DNA of 64,000 bases from Pseudacidovorax sp. RU35E (GCF_900156165.1 NZ_FTMY01000007.1:278795-342794); one strand, 5' to 3'; shown: positions 33,016-42,165, numbered from the stretch's first letter. The notes: generated from the letters alone by a model not told the origin. Translations and numbers: made by a program.

Positions 33016-34185
33016 TTACTTGGCCTTGCCCGGGTCCTTGACGGCCTTGATCACGTCGAACTCCACGTTGTAGAGCGACCCATCCTTCTTCTCGACCTTG
33101 CGCAGGTACACGTCCTGCACGATGTCGCGGGTCTGGGCGTCGATCAGCACCTGGCCGCGCGGGCTCTCGAAGATCTGGCCCTTCATCTTGTCCAGCAGCG
33201 CCGGGCCATCGCCCTTGCCGCCGGTGGCCTTGAGCGCTTCGTAGATCACGCGCATGCCGTCATAGCCGCCCACGGCCATGAAGTTGGGGCGCATGCCCTT
33301 GTTGGCCTTCTCGAAGGCCTCGACGAACTTCTTGTTCATCGCCGACGGGTGCGCCGCCGAGTAGTGGTGCGAGGTGACCACGCCCAGGGCGCCGTCGCCC
33401 ATGTCGGCCAGTTGGTCGTCGTCCGTCACGTCGCCGGTGGCGATCAGCTTGATGCCGGCCTTGTCCATGCCGCGCTCCAGGAACTGCTTCATCACCGCCG
33501 CGCCCGCGCCCGAGGGCACGAAGACGAACAGCGCGTCGGGCTTGGCGTCGCGCACCTTCTGCAGGAAAGGCGCGAAGTCGGGGTTGCGCAGCGGCACGCG
33601 CAGCTTCTCGATGACCTTGCCGCCGTTGAGCTGGAAGCGCTCGGTGAAGTACTTCTCGGCATCGTTGCCCGGGCCGTAGTCGCTGACCAGCGAGACCACG
33701 CTCTTGATGCCGTTCTTGGGGGCCCAGTCGCCCATGGCCACCGACACCTGCGGCAGCGTGAAGCTGGAGCGCACGATGAAGGGCGAGGCCTCGGTGATGC
33801 TCGACGTGGCGGCGGCCATGACCACCTGCGGCGTCTTGCTCTGCGTGGCGATGGGGGCCACGGCCAGGGCCAGCGGCGTAAGACCGAAGCCGGCCAGCAC
33901 ATTGACCTTCTCGTTGACCACCAGCTCCTGCGCCAGGCGCTTGCTCACATCCGGCAGGCCGGTGTCGTCCTTGACGATGAGCTCGATCTTGCGGCCGGCC
34001 ACGGTGTCGCCGTTCTGGGCCATGTACAGGCGCGCGGCGGCTTCGACCTGACGGCCGGTGGAGGCCTGCTGACCGGTCATCGGCAGGATCAGGCCGATCT
34101 TGAAGGGCGCGCCCTGCGCCCAGGCGGGGGCGCTGACAAGGGCAGCGGCCGCGAGCGTGGCCTGGACGAACAGTCTCTTTTGCAT
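33016..34185 (-). CDS. ABC transporter periplasmic binding protein (LivK type)
   Basis: This 389-residue periplasmic protein has a signal peptide (about 1-24, ending APAWAQG) and the type I binding fold: PFKIGLILPMTGQQASTGRQ near the start, GKVIEKLRVPLRNPDFAPFL in the middle, and YDGMRVIYEALKATGG. The start Met (MQKRLFV) has GGAG upstream. It is the first gene of the minus-strand transport operon. Binding proteins of this family serve amino acids, amides, urea or aromatic acids. Proximity to vanAB suggests a methoxyaromatic acid. Confidence 0.92.
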   Translation of the reverse strand: MQKRLFVQATLAAAALVSAPAWAQGAPFKIGLILPMTGQQASTGRQVEAAARLYMAQNGDTVAGRKIELIVKDDTGLPDVSKRLAQELVVNEKVNVLAGFGLTPLALAVAPIATQSKTPQVVMAAATSSITEASPFIVRSSFTLPQVSVAMGDWAPKNGIKSVVSLVSDYGPGNDAEKYFTERFQLNGGKVIEKLRVPLRNPDFAPFLQKVRDAKPDALFVFVPSGAGAAVMKQFLERGMDKAGIKLIATGDVTDDDQLADMGDGALGVVTSHHYSAAHPSAMNKKFVEAFEKANKGMRPNFMAVGGYDGMRVIYEALKATGGKGDGPALLDKMKGQIFESPRGQVLIDAQTRDIVQDVYLRKVEKKDGSLYNVEFDVIKAVKDPGKAK

Positions 34186-34377
34186 GGAGGTCTCCGTGGG
34201 TCTGAAGAAAGGATGGAAACAGGTGGGGAAGGGGCGCAGGCCGCGGTCAGGCACCCGGCCGATGACGGCTGCGCCGGGCGAGCCGGCGATTGTGAGCGGA
34301 CGAAGGCGCGGCCGCCCTCGGGGCAGACACCAACACGGCACGCGGCATGAACAGCATGACAGGCATGGGCAGCGCCA

Positions 34378-35148
34378 TCAGGCCGCACGCGGCGCATCGG
34401 GCCGGATCAGGCCCACGCCCGGCAGACGCTGGCCTTCGCGGTCGCGCATGGCTGCGCGCAGATTGCGCTGGGCGATGCGTGCATGCTCACGCACCAGCGC
34501 CTCGGCGCGCGCGCCCTCGCGGTGGCGGATGGCTTCGAGGATGGCGCGGTGGTGGTCCTGCGCCACGATGAACATGTCGCGCGCCTGGGGCGAATTGGCC
34601 TGCACCACCACGAAGCCCGAGGGCGAGGCGAAGGGCATCTGAACCGCGCGGTCCAGCTCGCGCTGCAGCACGCTGCTGTCGGCCATCTGGCCCAGCAGAC
34701 GATGGAAGCGCTGGTTCGCCTCCACATAGCGCAGGAAGTCGGCATCGTCCAGGCGGGGCCGGGCCAGCACGGCGTCGATGTCGGCCAGGCTCTCCTCGGC
34801 CTGGGCGAGCAACGCCGGGGCCGCACCGCGCTCGGCGGCCAGACGGGCCATCAGCCCTTCGAGCGTGCCGCGCAGCTCGATCGCGTCGGACACCTCGCGC
34901 TCAGAGAAGGAGCGCACCGCGAAGCCGCCGTGCGCCAGTGCCTGGAGCAGACCTTCCTGCTCCAGCCGGACGAGTGCCGTGCGGATGGGCGTGCGGGAGA
35001 TGCCCAGCTTCTCGACGATGGCGACCTCGCCCACGCGCTCGCCGGGCGGCAACTCGCCGGCCAGGATCATCTCGCGCAGCCGCAACTGGGCCCGCACCGC
35101 CTGGGAGGCGCCGGCGTCAGCAGGGTTGGAAGCGGCTGCGTCTTGCAT
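34378..35148 (-). CDS. GntR family regulator (FCD subfamily)
   Basis: This 256-residue repressor has an N-terminal winged helix (about 12-80) containing ELPPGERVGEVAIVEKLGISRTP and a C-terminal FCD effector domain with the metal-binding pattern D-x3-H (ANQRFHRLL), HHRAILEAI and EHARIAQRNL. It is divergent from vanA; the 158-bp gap holds two TGTATACA sites, one next to its own promoter. VanR-type GntR regulators repress vanAB and are released by vanillate, so this is probably the local VanR. Confidence 0.9.
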   Translation of the reverse strand: MQDAAASNPADAGASQAVRAQLRLREMILAGELPPGERVGEVAIVEKLGISRTPIRTALVRLEQEGLLQALAHGGFAVRSFSEREVSDAIELRGTLEGLMARLAAERGAAPALLAQAEESLADIDAVLARPRLDDADFLRYVEANQRFHRLLGQMADSSVLQRELDRAVQMPFASPSGFVVVQANSPQARDMFIVAQDHHRAILEAIRHREGARAEALVREHARIAQRNLRAAMRDREGQRLPGVGLIRPDAPRAA

Positions 35149-35164
35149 GGTGACAGAGTCTATC

Positions 35165-35172
35165 TGTATACA
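35165..35172. promoter_or_regulatory. GntR operator half of pair (TGTATACA), regulator side
   Basis: A perfect 8-bp palindrome in CTGTATACATTGCG, 17 bp upstream of the regulator start. A matching site lies 75 bp away on the vanA side. Confidence 0.6.
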
Positions 35173-35239
35173 TTGCGACAAAGATCAAAGCATGATTTAG
35201 TGGTTTTCCCGAGGTTTTCGCGAGTTTGGTTGACTGTTC

Positions 35240-35247
35240 TGTATACA
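35240..35247. promoter_or_regulatory. GntR operator (TGTATACA), vanA side
   Basis: TGTATACA in CTGTATACATCGCC, 60 bp upstream of the vanA start. It shares ten contiguous bases (CTGTATACAT) with the regulator-side site, so both promoters are likely controlled by the same protein. Confidence 0.6.
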
Positions 35248-35306
35248 TCGCCGCGGTCGCTTTCCATAATCGCGCCATTCCCAAGCCGATTCCCGAGGAC
35301 CCCCCG

Positions 35307-36359
35307 ATGTTTCCCAAGAACGCCTGGTACGTGGCCTGTACCCCCGATGAGATCGCCCAGAAGCCGCTCGGCCGCACCATCTGCGGCGAGCGCATCGTCT
35401 TCTACCGTGGCGAAGGTGGCCGTGTCGTTGCACTCGAAGACTTCTGCCCACACCGCGGTGCCCCGCTGTCGCTGGGCCAGGTGTGCGAAGGCAAGCTGGT
35501 CTGCGGCTACCACGGCCTGGTGATGGGCGAGGAAGGCAAGACCATCTCCATGCCCGGCCAGCGCGTCGGCGGCTTCCCCTGCATCAAGCGCTTCGCGGTG
35601 GAAGAGCGCTACGGCTTCATCTGGGTATGGACCGGCGACCAGGCCCAGGCCGACCCCGCCAAGATCCATCACCTGGAATGGGCGCAGAACCCCGACTGGG
35701 CCTATGGCGGCGGGCTGTATCACATCCAGGCCGACTACCGGCTCATGATCGACAACCTGATGGACCTGACGCACGAGACCTACGTGCACAGCACCAGCAT
35801 CGGCCAGAAGGAGATCGACGAGACGCCGGTCACCACCAAGACCGAGGGCGAGCAGGTCGTCACCAGCCGCTTCATGGACAACGTGATGGCGCCACCCTTC
35901 TGGCAGGCCAACCTGCGCGGCAACGGCCTGCCCGACGACCAGCCGGTGGACCGCTGGCAGGTCTGCCGCTTCACGCCGCCCAGCCACGTGATGATCGAAG
36001 TGGGCGTGGCCCTGGCCGGCCACGGCGGCTACCACGCGCCGGCCGACAAGAAGGTCTACAGCGTGGTGGTGGACTTCATCACGCCCGAGACCGAGACCTC
36101 GCACTGGTACTTCTGGGGCATGGCGCGCAACTTCAACGTCAAGGACGAGGCCCTCACCGCGCAGATCCGCGAGAACCAGGGCAAGGTCTTCGCCGAGGAC
36201 ACCGAGATGCTCGAAGCCCAGCAACGCTCGCTGCTGGCCCATCCGGCGCGGCGCCTGCTGATGCTCAACATCGATGCCGGCGGCGTGCAGTCACGCCGCA
36301 TCATCGACCGCCTGCTGGCGGCCGAGCGCGCACCGGCGGCCGAGGCGGTGGCCGCATGA
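35307..36359 (+). CDS. vanA: Vanillate O-demethylase oxygenase subunit-like Rieske oxygenase
   Basis: This 350-residue Rieske non-haem iron oxygenase has the Rieske ligands Cys47/His49 (FCPHRGAP) and Cys66/His69 (VCGYHG) and the mononuclear iron site in NLMDLTHETYVH with His156 and His161. The opening MFPKNAWYVACTPDEI is typical of VanA. The reaction expected is oxidative demethylation of vanillate to protocatechuate and formaldehyde. GAGGA precedes the ATG. The gene overlaps vanB by 4 bp. Related demethylases for other methoxybenzoates are similar, so the exact substrate is not certain. Confidence 0.88.
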   Translation: MFPKNAWYVACTPDEIAQKPLGRTICGERIVFYRGEGGRVVALEDFCPHRGAPLSLGQVCEGKLVCGYHGLVMGEEGKTISMPGQRVGGFPCIKRFAVEERYGFIWVWTGDQAQADPAKIHHLEWAQNPDWAYGGGLYHIQADYRLMIDNLMDLTHETYVHSTSIGQKEIDETPVTTKTEGEQVVTSRFMDNVMAPPFWQANLRGNGLPDDQPVDRWQVCRFTPPSHVMIEVGVALAGHGGYHAPADKKVYSVVVDFITPETETSHWYFWGMARNFNVKDEALTAQIRENQGKVFAEDTEMLEAQQRSLLAHPARRLLMLNIDAGGVQSRRIIDRLLAAERAPAAEAVAA

Positions 36360-37312
36360 CGTCGCTGCAGGTCCGCGTCCAGCGCAAGTCTCAGGAGGCC
36401 GAGGGCGTCGTCGCGCTCGAACTGGTGAGCGCCGACGGGCGCCCGCTGCCGGGCTTCGGCGCCGGCTCGCACATCGACGTCAACCTGCCCAACGGGCTGG
36501 TGCGCCAGTATTCGCTGTGCAACAGCGCGGCCGAGCGCCACCGCTACCGCATCGCGGTGCTACGCGAGCCCACCTCGCGCGGCGGCTCGGCCGCGGTGCA
36601 CGACCTGGTCAAGGAAGGCGACGTGCTGACCATCAGCGCACCGCGCAACCACTTTGCGCTGCACGATGCGCCGCGCAGCCTGCTGCTGGCCGGCGGCATC
36701 GGCGTCACGCCCATCCTGTGCATGGCGCAGCGCCTGGCCACCTGGGGCGCGGACTTCGAGATGCACTACTGCACCCGATCGCCCGCCCGCACCGCCTTCC
36801 GCGAGGAGATCGTCGCCAGCGGCTTCGCCGACAAGGTGCACCTGCACCACGACGACGGCCCCGACGCGCAGAAGCTGCGCGTGGCCGAACTGCTCAAGAC
36901 GCCCGAGCCCGGCACGCAGATCTACGTCTGTGGTCCCGGCGGCTTCATCGACCATGTGGTGAACACCGCCAAGACCAACGGCTGGCCGGCGCAGCAGATC
37001 CACCTGGAGTACTTTGCCGCCGCGGCGCAGGACACCAGCGGCGACCAGCCCTTCGAGGTCAAGCTCACGAGCAGCGGCCAGACCTACCGCATCCCCAAGG
37101 ACCAGACCATCGTGCAGGCCCTGCGCGCCGAGGGCGTGGAGATCATGGTCTCGTGCGAACAGGGCGTGTGCGGCACCTGCATCACGCGCGTGCTCGAAGG
37201 CGTGCCCGACCACCGCGACTGCTACCTCACCGACGACGAGCGGGCGGCCAACGACCAGTTCACGCCCTGCTGCTCGCGGTCGAAGACGCCGCTGCTCGTG
37301 CTGGATCTGTGA
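36356..37312 (+). CDS. vanB: Vanillate O-demethylase reductase-like ferredoxin reductase
   Basis: This 318-residue electron-transfer partner of the Rieske oxygenase has an FMN-binding barrel (about 1-100, with RQYSLCNSAAERHRYRIAV), an NAD domain (LLLAGGIGVTPILCMAQRL, YVCGPGGFIDHV) and a C-terminal plant-type 2Fe-2S domain (SCEQGVCGTC, then a distal Cys in FTPCCSRS). This FMN-NAD-FeS order defines the phthalate dioxygenase reductase class. ATGA overlap with vanA gives coupled translation. Confidence 0.92.
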   Translation: MTSLQVRVQRKSQEAEGVVALELVSADGRPLPGFGAGSHIDVNLPNGLVRQYSLCNSAAERHRYRIAVLREPTSRGGSAAVHDLVKEGDVLTISAPRNHFALHDAPRSLLLAGGIGVTPILCMAQRLATWGADFEMHYCTRSPARTAFREEIVASGFADKVHLHHDDGPDAQKLRVAELLKTPEPGTQIYVCGPGGFIDHVVNTAKTNGWPAQQIHLEYFAAAAQDTSGDQPFEVKLTSSGQTYRIPKDQTIVQALRAEGVEIMVSCEQGVCGTCITRVLEGVPDHRDCYLTDDERAANDQFTPCCSRSKTPLLVLDL

Positions 37313-37340
37313 GGCACCCCCCAAGCCGCTGCGCGGCCCT
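37310..37340 (-). repeat. Partial inverted copy of the GC-rich intergenic repeat
   Basis: On the minus strand this reads GCCGCGCAGCGGCTTGGGG followed by GGTGC, matching the terminal part of the 62 kb copy (GCCGCGAAGCGGCATGGGG, then GGTGC) with two differences. It lies between vanB and the MetE-like gene. Confidence 0.5.
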
Positions 37341-37422
37341 TTGATCCCGAAGGGTCCGCGGCTACGATCCCTCAGCCGTCCTTCTGGGCGGCGTTCTTTT
37401 TTCCCCTCTCTCAGGAGACACC

Positions 37423-38529
37423 ATGCAACTGCCCGCCCGCTACGACCATGTCGGCAGCTTCCTGCGCCCGCAATACCTGCTGGAGGCCCGCGACAAGAAG
37501 GCCAAAGGCGAGATCGGCGCCGAGGCGCTGCGCGAGGTCGAGGACAAGGCCATCGCCGAGATCGTCAAGTTCCAGCAGGACGTCGGCCTCAAGAGCATCA
37601 CCGACGGCGAGTTCCGCCGCACGTATTTCCACATCGACTTCCTGGAGCAGCTGGGCGGCGTCAAGACCGACATCCCGGTCACGGTCAAGAAGGCCGATGG
37701 CACCGAAGAGCTGGCCCCGCCGGTGATCCGCGTCATCGACAAGGTGCGCCACGCCAAGGACATCCAGCGCGCCGACTTCGAATACCTCAAGGGCCAGGTT
37801 GCCGCCGGCTGCACGCCCAAGGTGACCATCCCTTCGCCCACCATGCTGCACTTCCGCGGCGGCCGGGCCGGCATCAGCAAGACGGCCTACCCCGAGCTGG
37901 ACCCGGCCTTCTACGACGACGTCGCCAAGGCCTATGGCGACGAGCTCAAGAGCCTCTACGACGCCGGCTGCCGCTACGTGCAGATGGACGACACCAACCT
38001 CGCCTACCTGTGCGACGAGAAGATGCGTGAGGCCGCCCGTCAGCGCGGCGACGACCCCAACGAGCTGCCGCATCGCTACGCCGGCTTCATCAACAAGGTC
38101 GTGGCCCACAAGCCTGAAGGCATGCTGCTGGCCATGCATCTGTGCCGCGGCAACTTCAAGAGCACCCACGCGGCGGCCGGCAACTACGAGCCCGTGGCCG
38201 AGGCCCTGCTGGCCGAGATGAACCTGGACGCCTTCTTCCTGGAGTACGACGACGACCGCTCCGGCGACTTCCGTCCCCTGCGCTTCCTGCCCAAGGGCAA
38301 GACCGTGGTGCTGGGCCTGGTGACCACCAAGTTCGGCGAGATGGAAAGCAAGGACGAGCTCAAGCGGCGCATCGACGAGGCCGCCAGGCACGCGCCGCTG
38401 GAGCAGCTGGCGCTGTCGCCGCAGTGCGGCTTCTCGTCCACCGTGCACGGCAACAACATCGCCGTCGAAGCGCAGCGGCAGAAGCTGCGCCTGGTGATCG
38501 AGACGGCGCAAGAGGTCTGGGGAAGCTGA
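37423..38529 (+). CDS. MetE-like cobalamin-independent methyltransferase
   Basis: This 368-residue protein resembles only the C-terminal catalytic barrel of methionine synthase MetE. Visible motifs are the opening DHVGSFLRP, SITDGEFRR and the zinc ligands: His and Cys in MHLCRGN, an acidic ligand in FFLEYDDDR, and Cys in SPQCGFSS. The N-terminal barrel of MetE is absent, as in the YxjG-type family. CTCAGGAG precedes the ATG. It follows vanAB after a repeat-containing gap. A role in disposing of one-carbon units from demethylation is possible, but simple homocysteine methylation is equally likely. Confidence 0.85.
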   Translation: MQLPARYDHVGSFLRPQYLLEARDKKAKGEIGAEALREVEDKAIAEIVKFQQDVGLKSITDGEFRRTYFHIDFLEQLGGVKTDIPVTVKKADGTEELAPPVIRVIDKVRHAKDIQRADFEYLKGQVAAGCTPKVTIPSPTMLHFRGGRAGISKTAYPELDPAFYDDVAKAYGDELKSLYDAGCRYVQMDDTNLAYLCDEKMREAARQRGDDPNELPHRYAGFINKVVAHKPEGMLLAMHLCRGNFKSTHAAAGNYEPVAEALLAEMNLDAFFLEYDDDRSGDFRPLRFLPKGKTVVLGLVTTKFGEMESKDELKRRIDEAARHAPLEQLALSPQCGFSSTVHGNNIAVEAQRQKLRLVIETAQEVWGS

Positions 38530-38563
38530 GTCCGAGGCGGGCCGGGTATGCGAAGCTCGGCCC

Positions 38564-39937
38564 ATGCTCCACTCCTTCGCGCCCTGGCTGCCCAGCATCT
38601 CCGAGCATTTCCTGGCCGTCGTGCTGGCCTTGCTCGTGTATGTGCTGACCACCCGCGGCCGGCGCGAGCAGCGGGCGCCCACGGCCGCCATCGCCTGGGT
38701 GCTGGGCATGCTGCTGATGCCCTACCTGGCGCTGCCGGCCTACCTGATGTTCGGCCAGCGCAAGTTGCGGCCCACCGTGCCGCCGCGACCCGCTCGCGCC
38801 ACCCTGCCTGCCCACTGGGCCGCCGAACTGCTGGACAGCTTCGGCCTGGCGCCGCCCAGCCGCTGTGCCCTGCGCTTCCACGGTGACGGCGAAGGCGCCC
38901 GCGAGGCGCTCTGGGCCGTCATCGATGCCGCCGAGCGGCGGCTCGACGTCTGCACCTTCATCATCGGCAGCGACCCGCTCGGCCAGGCCGTGGTCGAGCG
39001 ACTCACGGCCAGGGCCAGGGCCGGCGTGCAGGTGCGCGTGCTGCTGGACGGCTTCGGCGCGCTGCAGCTGCCTCGCCGCTATTTCGACGCGCTGCGCGCG
39101 GCTGGCGGCGAGGTCCGCGTCTTCCGGCCGCTGCTGCGCCTGCGCGCCGGCGGACCGCGCAACCTGCGCAACCACCGCAAGCTCACCATCGCCGACGACC
39201 GCTGGCTCTGGAGCGGTGGACGAAACCTGGCGGGCGAGTACTTCACCGGCAACGGCGACGGCGAGCGGCCCTGGGTCGACCTGTCGTTCGACGTGCAGGG
39301 CGATGCAGCAGCGGCAGCCGCCCGGCAGTTCGCGCAGGACTGGGCCTCGGTGGAGGAGGAGACGCCGCGCACGGTGCCGCCCATCGAGGACGTGTCCGAT
39401 GGCCGCCTGGTGCAGTTCCTGCCGAGCGGGCCGGACCAGGCCGAGGACACGGCCCAGTCGCTGCTGATCGGCGCCTGTTTCCGTGCGGAGCACCGAATCC
39501 TGGCGGTGTCACCGTACTTCGTGCCGGGCGACGGACTGCGCGACGCGCTGCGGCTGGCGGCGCGCCGCGGCGTGCAGGTGACGCTGGCCATCCCGCAGCA
39601 GTCCAACCATCGCATGGCTGACTTCGTGCGAAGCCGCGCCATGCGCGATCTGGCACGGGCCGGCGTGCAGTTCCGCATGCTGCCCTTCATGGCCCATGCC
39701 AAGGCGGTGGTGGTGGACGACGACCTGGCCCTGTGCGGCTCGATCAACCTCGACCTGCGCAGCCTGCTGCTCAACCACGAGGCCGCGACGGTGTTCTACG
39801 ACCCGCAGGATGTGGCGTGGCTGTCGGACTGGGTCGAGGCACTGGCCGCGGCGGGGCAGCCGTACCGCCCACGGCGCCCGGGATTGATGCGCGATGTGGC
39901 CGAAGGGCTGCTGCTGACCATCGCGTTCCAGCTGTGA
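38564..39937 (+). CDS. Phospholipase D / cardiolipin synthase family protein
   Basis: This 457-residue membrane-anchored PLD-family enzyme has two N-terminal hydrophobic segments (about 15-30 and 42-62). HKD motif 1 places His204, Lys206 and Asp211 in NHRKLTIAD, and HKD motif 2 is HAKAVVVDDDLALCGSINLD near residue 385. It most likely condenses phosphatidylglycerols to cardiolipin. Length matches ClsA-type proteins, slightly short. No operon partner is evident; the next gene is convergent with only 4 bp between stops. Confidence 0.92.
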   Translation: MLHSFAPWLPSISEHFLAVVLALLVYVLTTRGRREQRAPTAAIAWVLGMLLMPYLALPAYLMFGQRKLRPTVPPRPARATLPAHWAAELLDSFGLAPPSRCALRFHGDGEGAREALWAVIDAAERRLDVCTFIIGSDPLGQAVVERLTARARAGVQVRVLLDGFGALQLPRRYFDALRAAGGEVRVFRPLLRLRAGGPRNLRNHRKLTIADDRWLWSGGRNLAGEYFTGNGDGERPWVDLSFDVQGDAAAAAARQFAQDWASVEEETPRTVPPIEDVSDGRLVQFLPSGPDQAEDTAQSLLIGACFRAEHRILAVSPYFVPGDGLRDALRLAARRGVQVTLAIPQQSNHRMADFVRSRAMRDLARAGVQFRMLPFMAHAKAVVVDDDLALCGSINLDLRSLLLNHEAATVFYDPQDVAWLSDWVEALAAAGQPYRPRRPGLMRDVAEGLLLTIAFQL

Positions 39938-39941
39938 CGGC

Positions 39942-41084
39942 TCAGCGTCTCTTGTCGATCCTGCGCACGGCCTCGCGGTCGATGCGGTTGTTGACGTAGC
40001 TCGCATTGCCCAGGCCCGTGCCGATGGTCAGAACGGCCCAGCGCTTGACGTCGCGCATGAAGGGCAGCTCCGACAGGCCCTGCACCACCGCGTCGTTGTG
40101 CATCAGCACCTGGGTGGGCTGATGGCGGATCAGCGGCAGCCGCTCGCGCAGGTGGGTGGGCAGGTGGAAGGTGTCGGCCGCCCAGTCGCCGGGCAGGTTC
40201 TGCGCGCCGCGGGCGATGGTGCCGTCCTCGCGGATCAGCCCCGGGCACGCGATGCCGACGAAGGGTGCCAGCTTGATCTTCTTGTGGTGCGCGAACTCGA
40301 TGGCCTCCTCCAGCATCTGGGCCAGCCGCTCGACGAGGGCGGCGCGGCTGGGCTTGTCGTCCGCGTGGCGCCACTTCTCGCGCCACACCACATCGGCGCG
40401 CGACAGGTCCTCGGCCTTGTCGCGGCGGAAGCGCACCACGCCGCAGCGCACGTTGGTGCCGCCGATGTCCAGGGCCAGCAATGCGTCGTCGTGCTCCACG
40501 AAGTGCGCAGGGGCCAGGTGCACCCAGCCGATGAGACCGCCATCGTCCACCTCGTGACGCAGGCGGGCCAGCTGGACGGGCAACTCCTGCACATGGCACA
40601 GGGCCGCGGCCTCCAGGATGGCGCGCTCGCCGGCATCGCTTTCGGGAAAGCCGCCGCCCACCACGATGCGCTGCACGCCCTTCCACGACTTCTGCCGCAT
40701 GAAGCGCTGGATGATGTGGGTCAGCTCGATGGCGAACTCTTCGATGGCGCCATTGACCAGGTCGGCGCCCACGTTGGGTGAATCGGCCAGGGCCTTGTCG
40801 ATGCGCTTCTTGCTGAGCTTGCGCGAGGGCAGCTTGCCGAAGGGATCGGCCTCGCCGCGCTCGCGGCAGCGGCGGCGCCAGTCGTCGAGCAGGTCGCGGA
40901 AGGCGCCCTGGCTGGCCCGGTCGCCGATGAAGCCCTCGTCGTCCTTGACCTCCAGGTTGTAGCCAGCGATGGTCACCGAGGCCAGCTCCAGCATGCCGTG
41001 GTGGGCGCCCACCACGCTGGGCGGGTGATGCTGGCGGCGGCGTGGGGACGGGGCGGGGTCGCGGTCGGCGGTCTTGTTGGGCAT
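39942..41084 (-). CDS. ROK/ASKHA-fold sugar-kinase-like protein with permuted motif order
   Basis: About 380 residues from the Met at 41084; the frame is open to a Met at 41162, and neither start has a clear ribosome site. Numbered from 41162, the actin-like ATPase motifs are VVGGG (167-171), DIGGTNVRCG (232-241), CPG (306-308), HND (355-357) and GTGLG (381-385). In ordinary ROK kinases the GGG motif comes last; here it comes first and the protein ends 21 residues after GTGLG. This indicates a circular permutation. The zinc-binding cysteines of ROK proteins are not seen. A kinase or regulator role is not decidable. Confidence 0.75.
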   Translation of the reverse strand: MPNKTADRDPAPSPRRRQHHPPSVVGAHHGMLELASVTIAGYNLEVKDDEGFIGDRASQGAFRDLLDDWRRRCRERGEADPFGKLPSRKLSKKRIDKALADSPNVGADLVNGAIEEFAIELTHIIQRFMRQKSWKGVQRIVVGGGFPESDAGERAILEAAALCHVQELPVQLARLRHEVDDGGLIGWVHLAPAHFVEHDDALLALDIGGTNVRCGVVRFRRDKAEDLSRADVVWREKWRHADDKPSRAALVERLAQMLEEAIEFAHHKKIKLAPFVGIACPGLIREDGTIARGAQNLPGDWAADTFHLPTHLRERLPLIRHQPTQVLMHNDAVVQGLSELPFMRDVKRWAVLTIGTGLGNASYVNNRIDREAVRRIDKRR

Positions 41085-41213
41085 CGTCGGGCAGGAAGTG
41101 GAAGAGGTGATGCTGACGGCCGAAGGCCGCTTCGGGAGCGCGTTGCCGTCGGCATCGGGCATCGGCGAGGGGCGGCATTGACCGTAGGAAAGCGGCCCGC
41201 GACACGCCGAGGG

Positions 41214-42128
41214 CTACAGCGCGCTCGCCGCCCGCTCCAGCTGCGCCAGCCGCCGCGCCATGCGCTCGGCGAAGTCGCGGCACACGCCGGGCACGCTGCG
41301 CTGCGAGGGCAGCAGCACGCCCACCTGCAGTGCATTCACGGCCGGCAGGGCGAACGGGCGCCACACGAGCTCGCCCCGCGCCAGCTCCTGCATGAAGGCG
41401 ATCTTGGAGAAGCACGAGACGCCGCGCCCCGCGCGGATCAGGCGCTTGAGCAGCGGCGTGGAGTTGCAGGTGGCGGCTGGCGTCATCGCCTCCCAGAAGG
41501 CCGCGAAGGCGGGCGACAGGGCCGCATCGATGACCGGCTGCGTGCCCGAGCGCAGGAAGGGATAGCGCGCGCATTCGTCCAGCGGCACCTCGCCCAGCGC
41601 CGCCATGGGATGGCCGGGCGGCATCACCACGCCGAGCGGCAGCCGGGCGCGGGCGACCACGTCCACGCCGGCCGGCAGGCGGTGCAGGAAGCACAGGCCC
41701 ACATCGGCCTCGCCCGCGAGGACCATCGGCGGCACGGCCATCGGCTGCACGGCAGCCAGGCTGTAGGTGGCGGCGGGAAAGACCTGGAGGAACTCCTCCA
41801 GCGTGGCGGGCAACAGCTCCTCGAAGAAGGAATCCATGGCAGCCACGCGGACCTCGCCGCTGCGCTCGCCGCGCAGGGCGTCGATCTCGGTGCGCACCAG
41901 CTGGTACTGCTGCAGGGTCTCCTGCGCATGGCGCAGCAGGCGCTCGCCCGCCGGGTTCAGGCGCAGGCCGGCGGGCAGGCGGTCGAAGAGTTCGCAGCCC
42001 AGTTCCTCTTCCAGCTTGAGGATCTGGCGGTTGACCGCGCTGGCCGCGACGAAGAGCCGCTCGGAGGCCTTGCGCACCGAACCGCAGCGGGCCACTTCGA
42101 CGAAGTACTTGAGGACGCTGGCATGCAT
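41214..42128 (-). CDS. LysR family transcriptional regulator
   Basis: This 304-residue protein has an N-terminal helix-turn-helix (LKYFVEVARCGSVRKASERLFVAASAVNRQI) and a type II periplasmic-binding-like effector domain from about residue 90. It ends 52 bp before the permuted kinase gene on the same strand, and its start lies 37 bp downstream of the NUP-family gene. It may therefore be co-transcribed with either. No target is suggested by the local genes. Confidence 0.92.
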   Translation of the reverse strand: MHASVLKYFVEVARCGSVRKASERLFVAASAVNRQILKLEEELGCELFDRLPAGLRLNPAGERLLRHAQETLQQYQLVRTEIDALRGERSGEVRVAAMDSFFEELLPATLEEFLQVFPAATYSLAAVQPMAVPPMVLAGEADVGLCFLHRLPAGVDVVARARLPLGVVMPPGHPMAALGEVPLDECARYPFLRSGTQPVIDAALSPAFAAFWEAMTPAATCNSTPLLKRLIRAGRGVSCFSKIAFMQELARGELVWRPFALPAVNALQVGVLLPSQRSVPGVCRDFAERMARRLAQLERAASAL

Positions 42129-42165
42129 GCGGGCACTGTAGCGGCGGCCCAGTGCCGGCCCGGCT

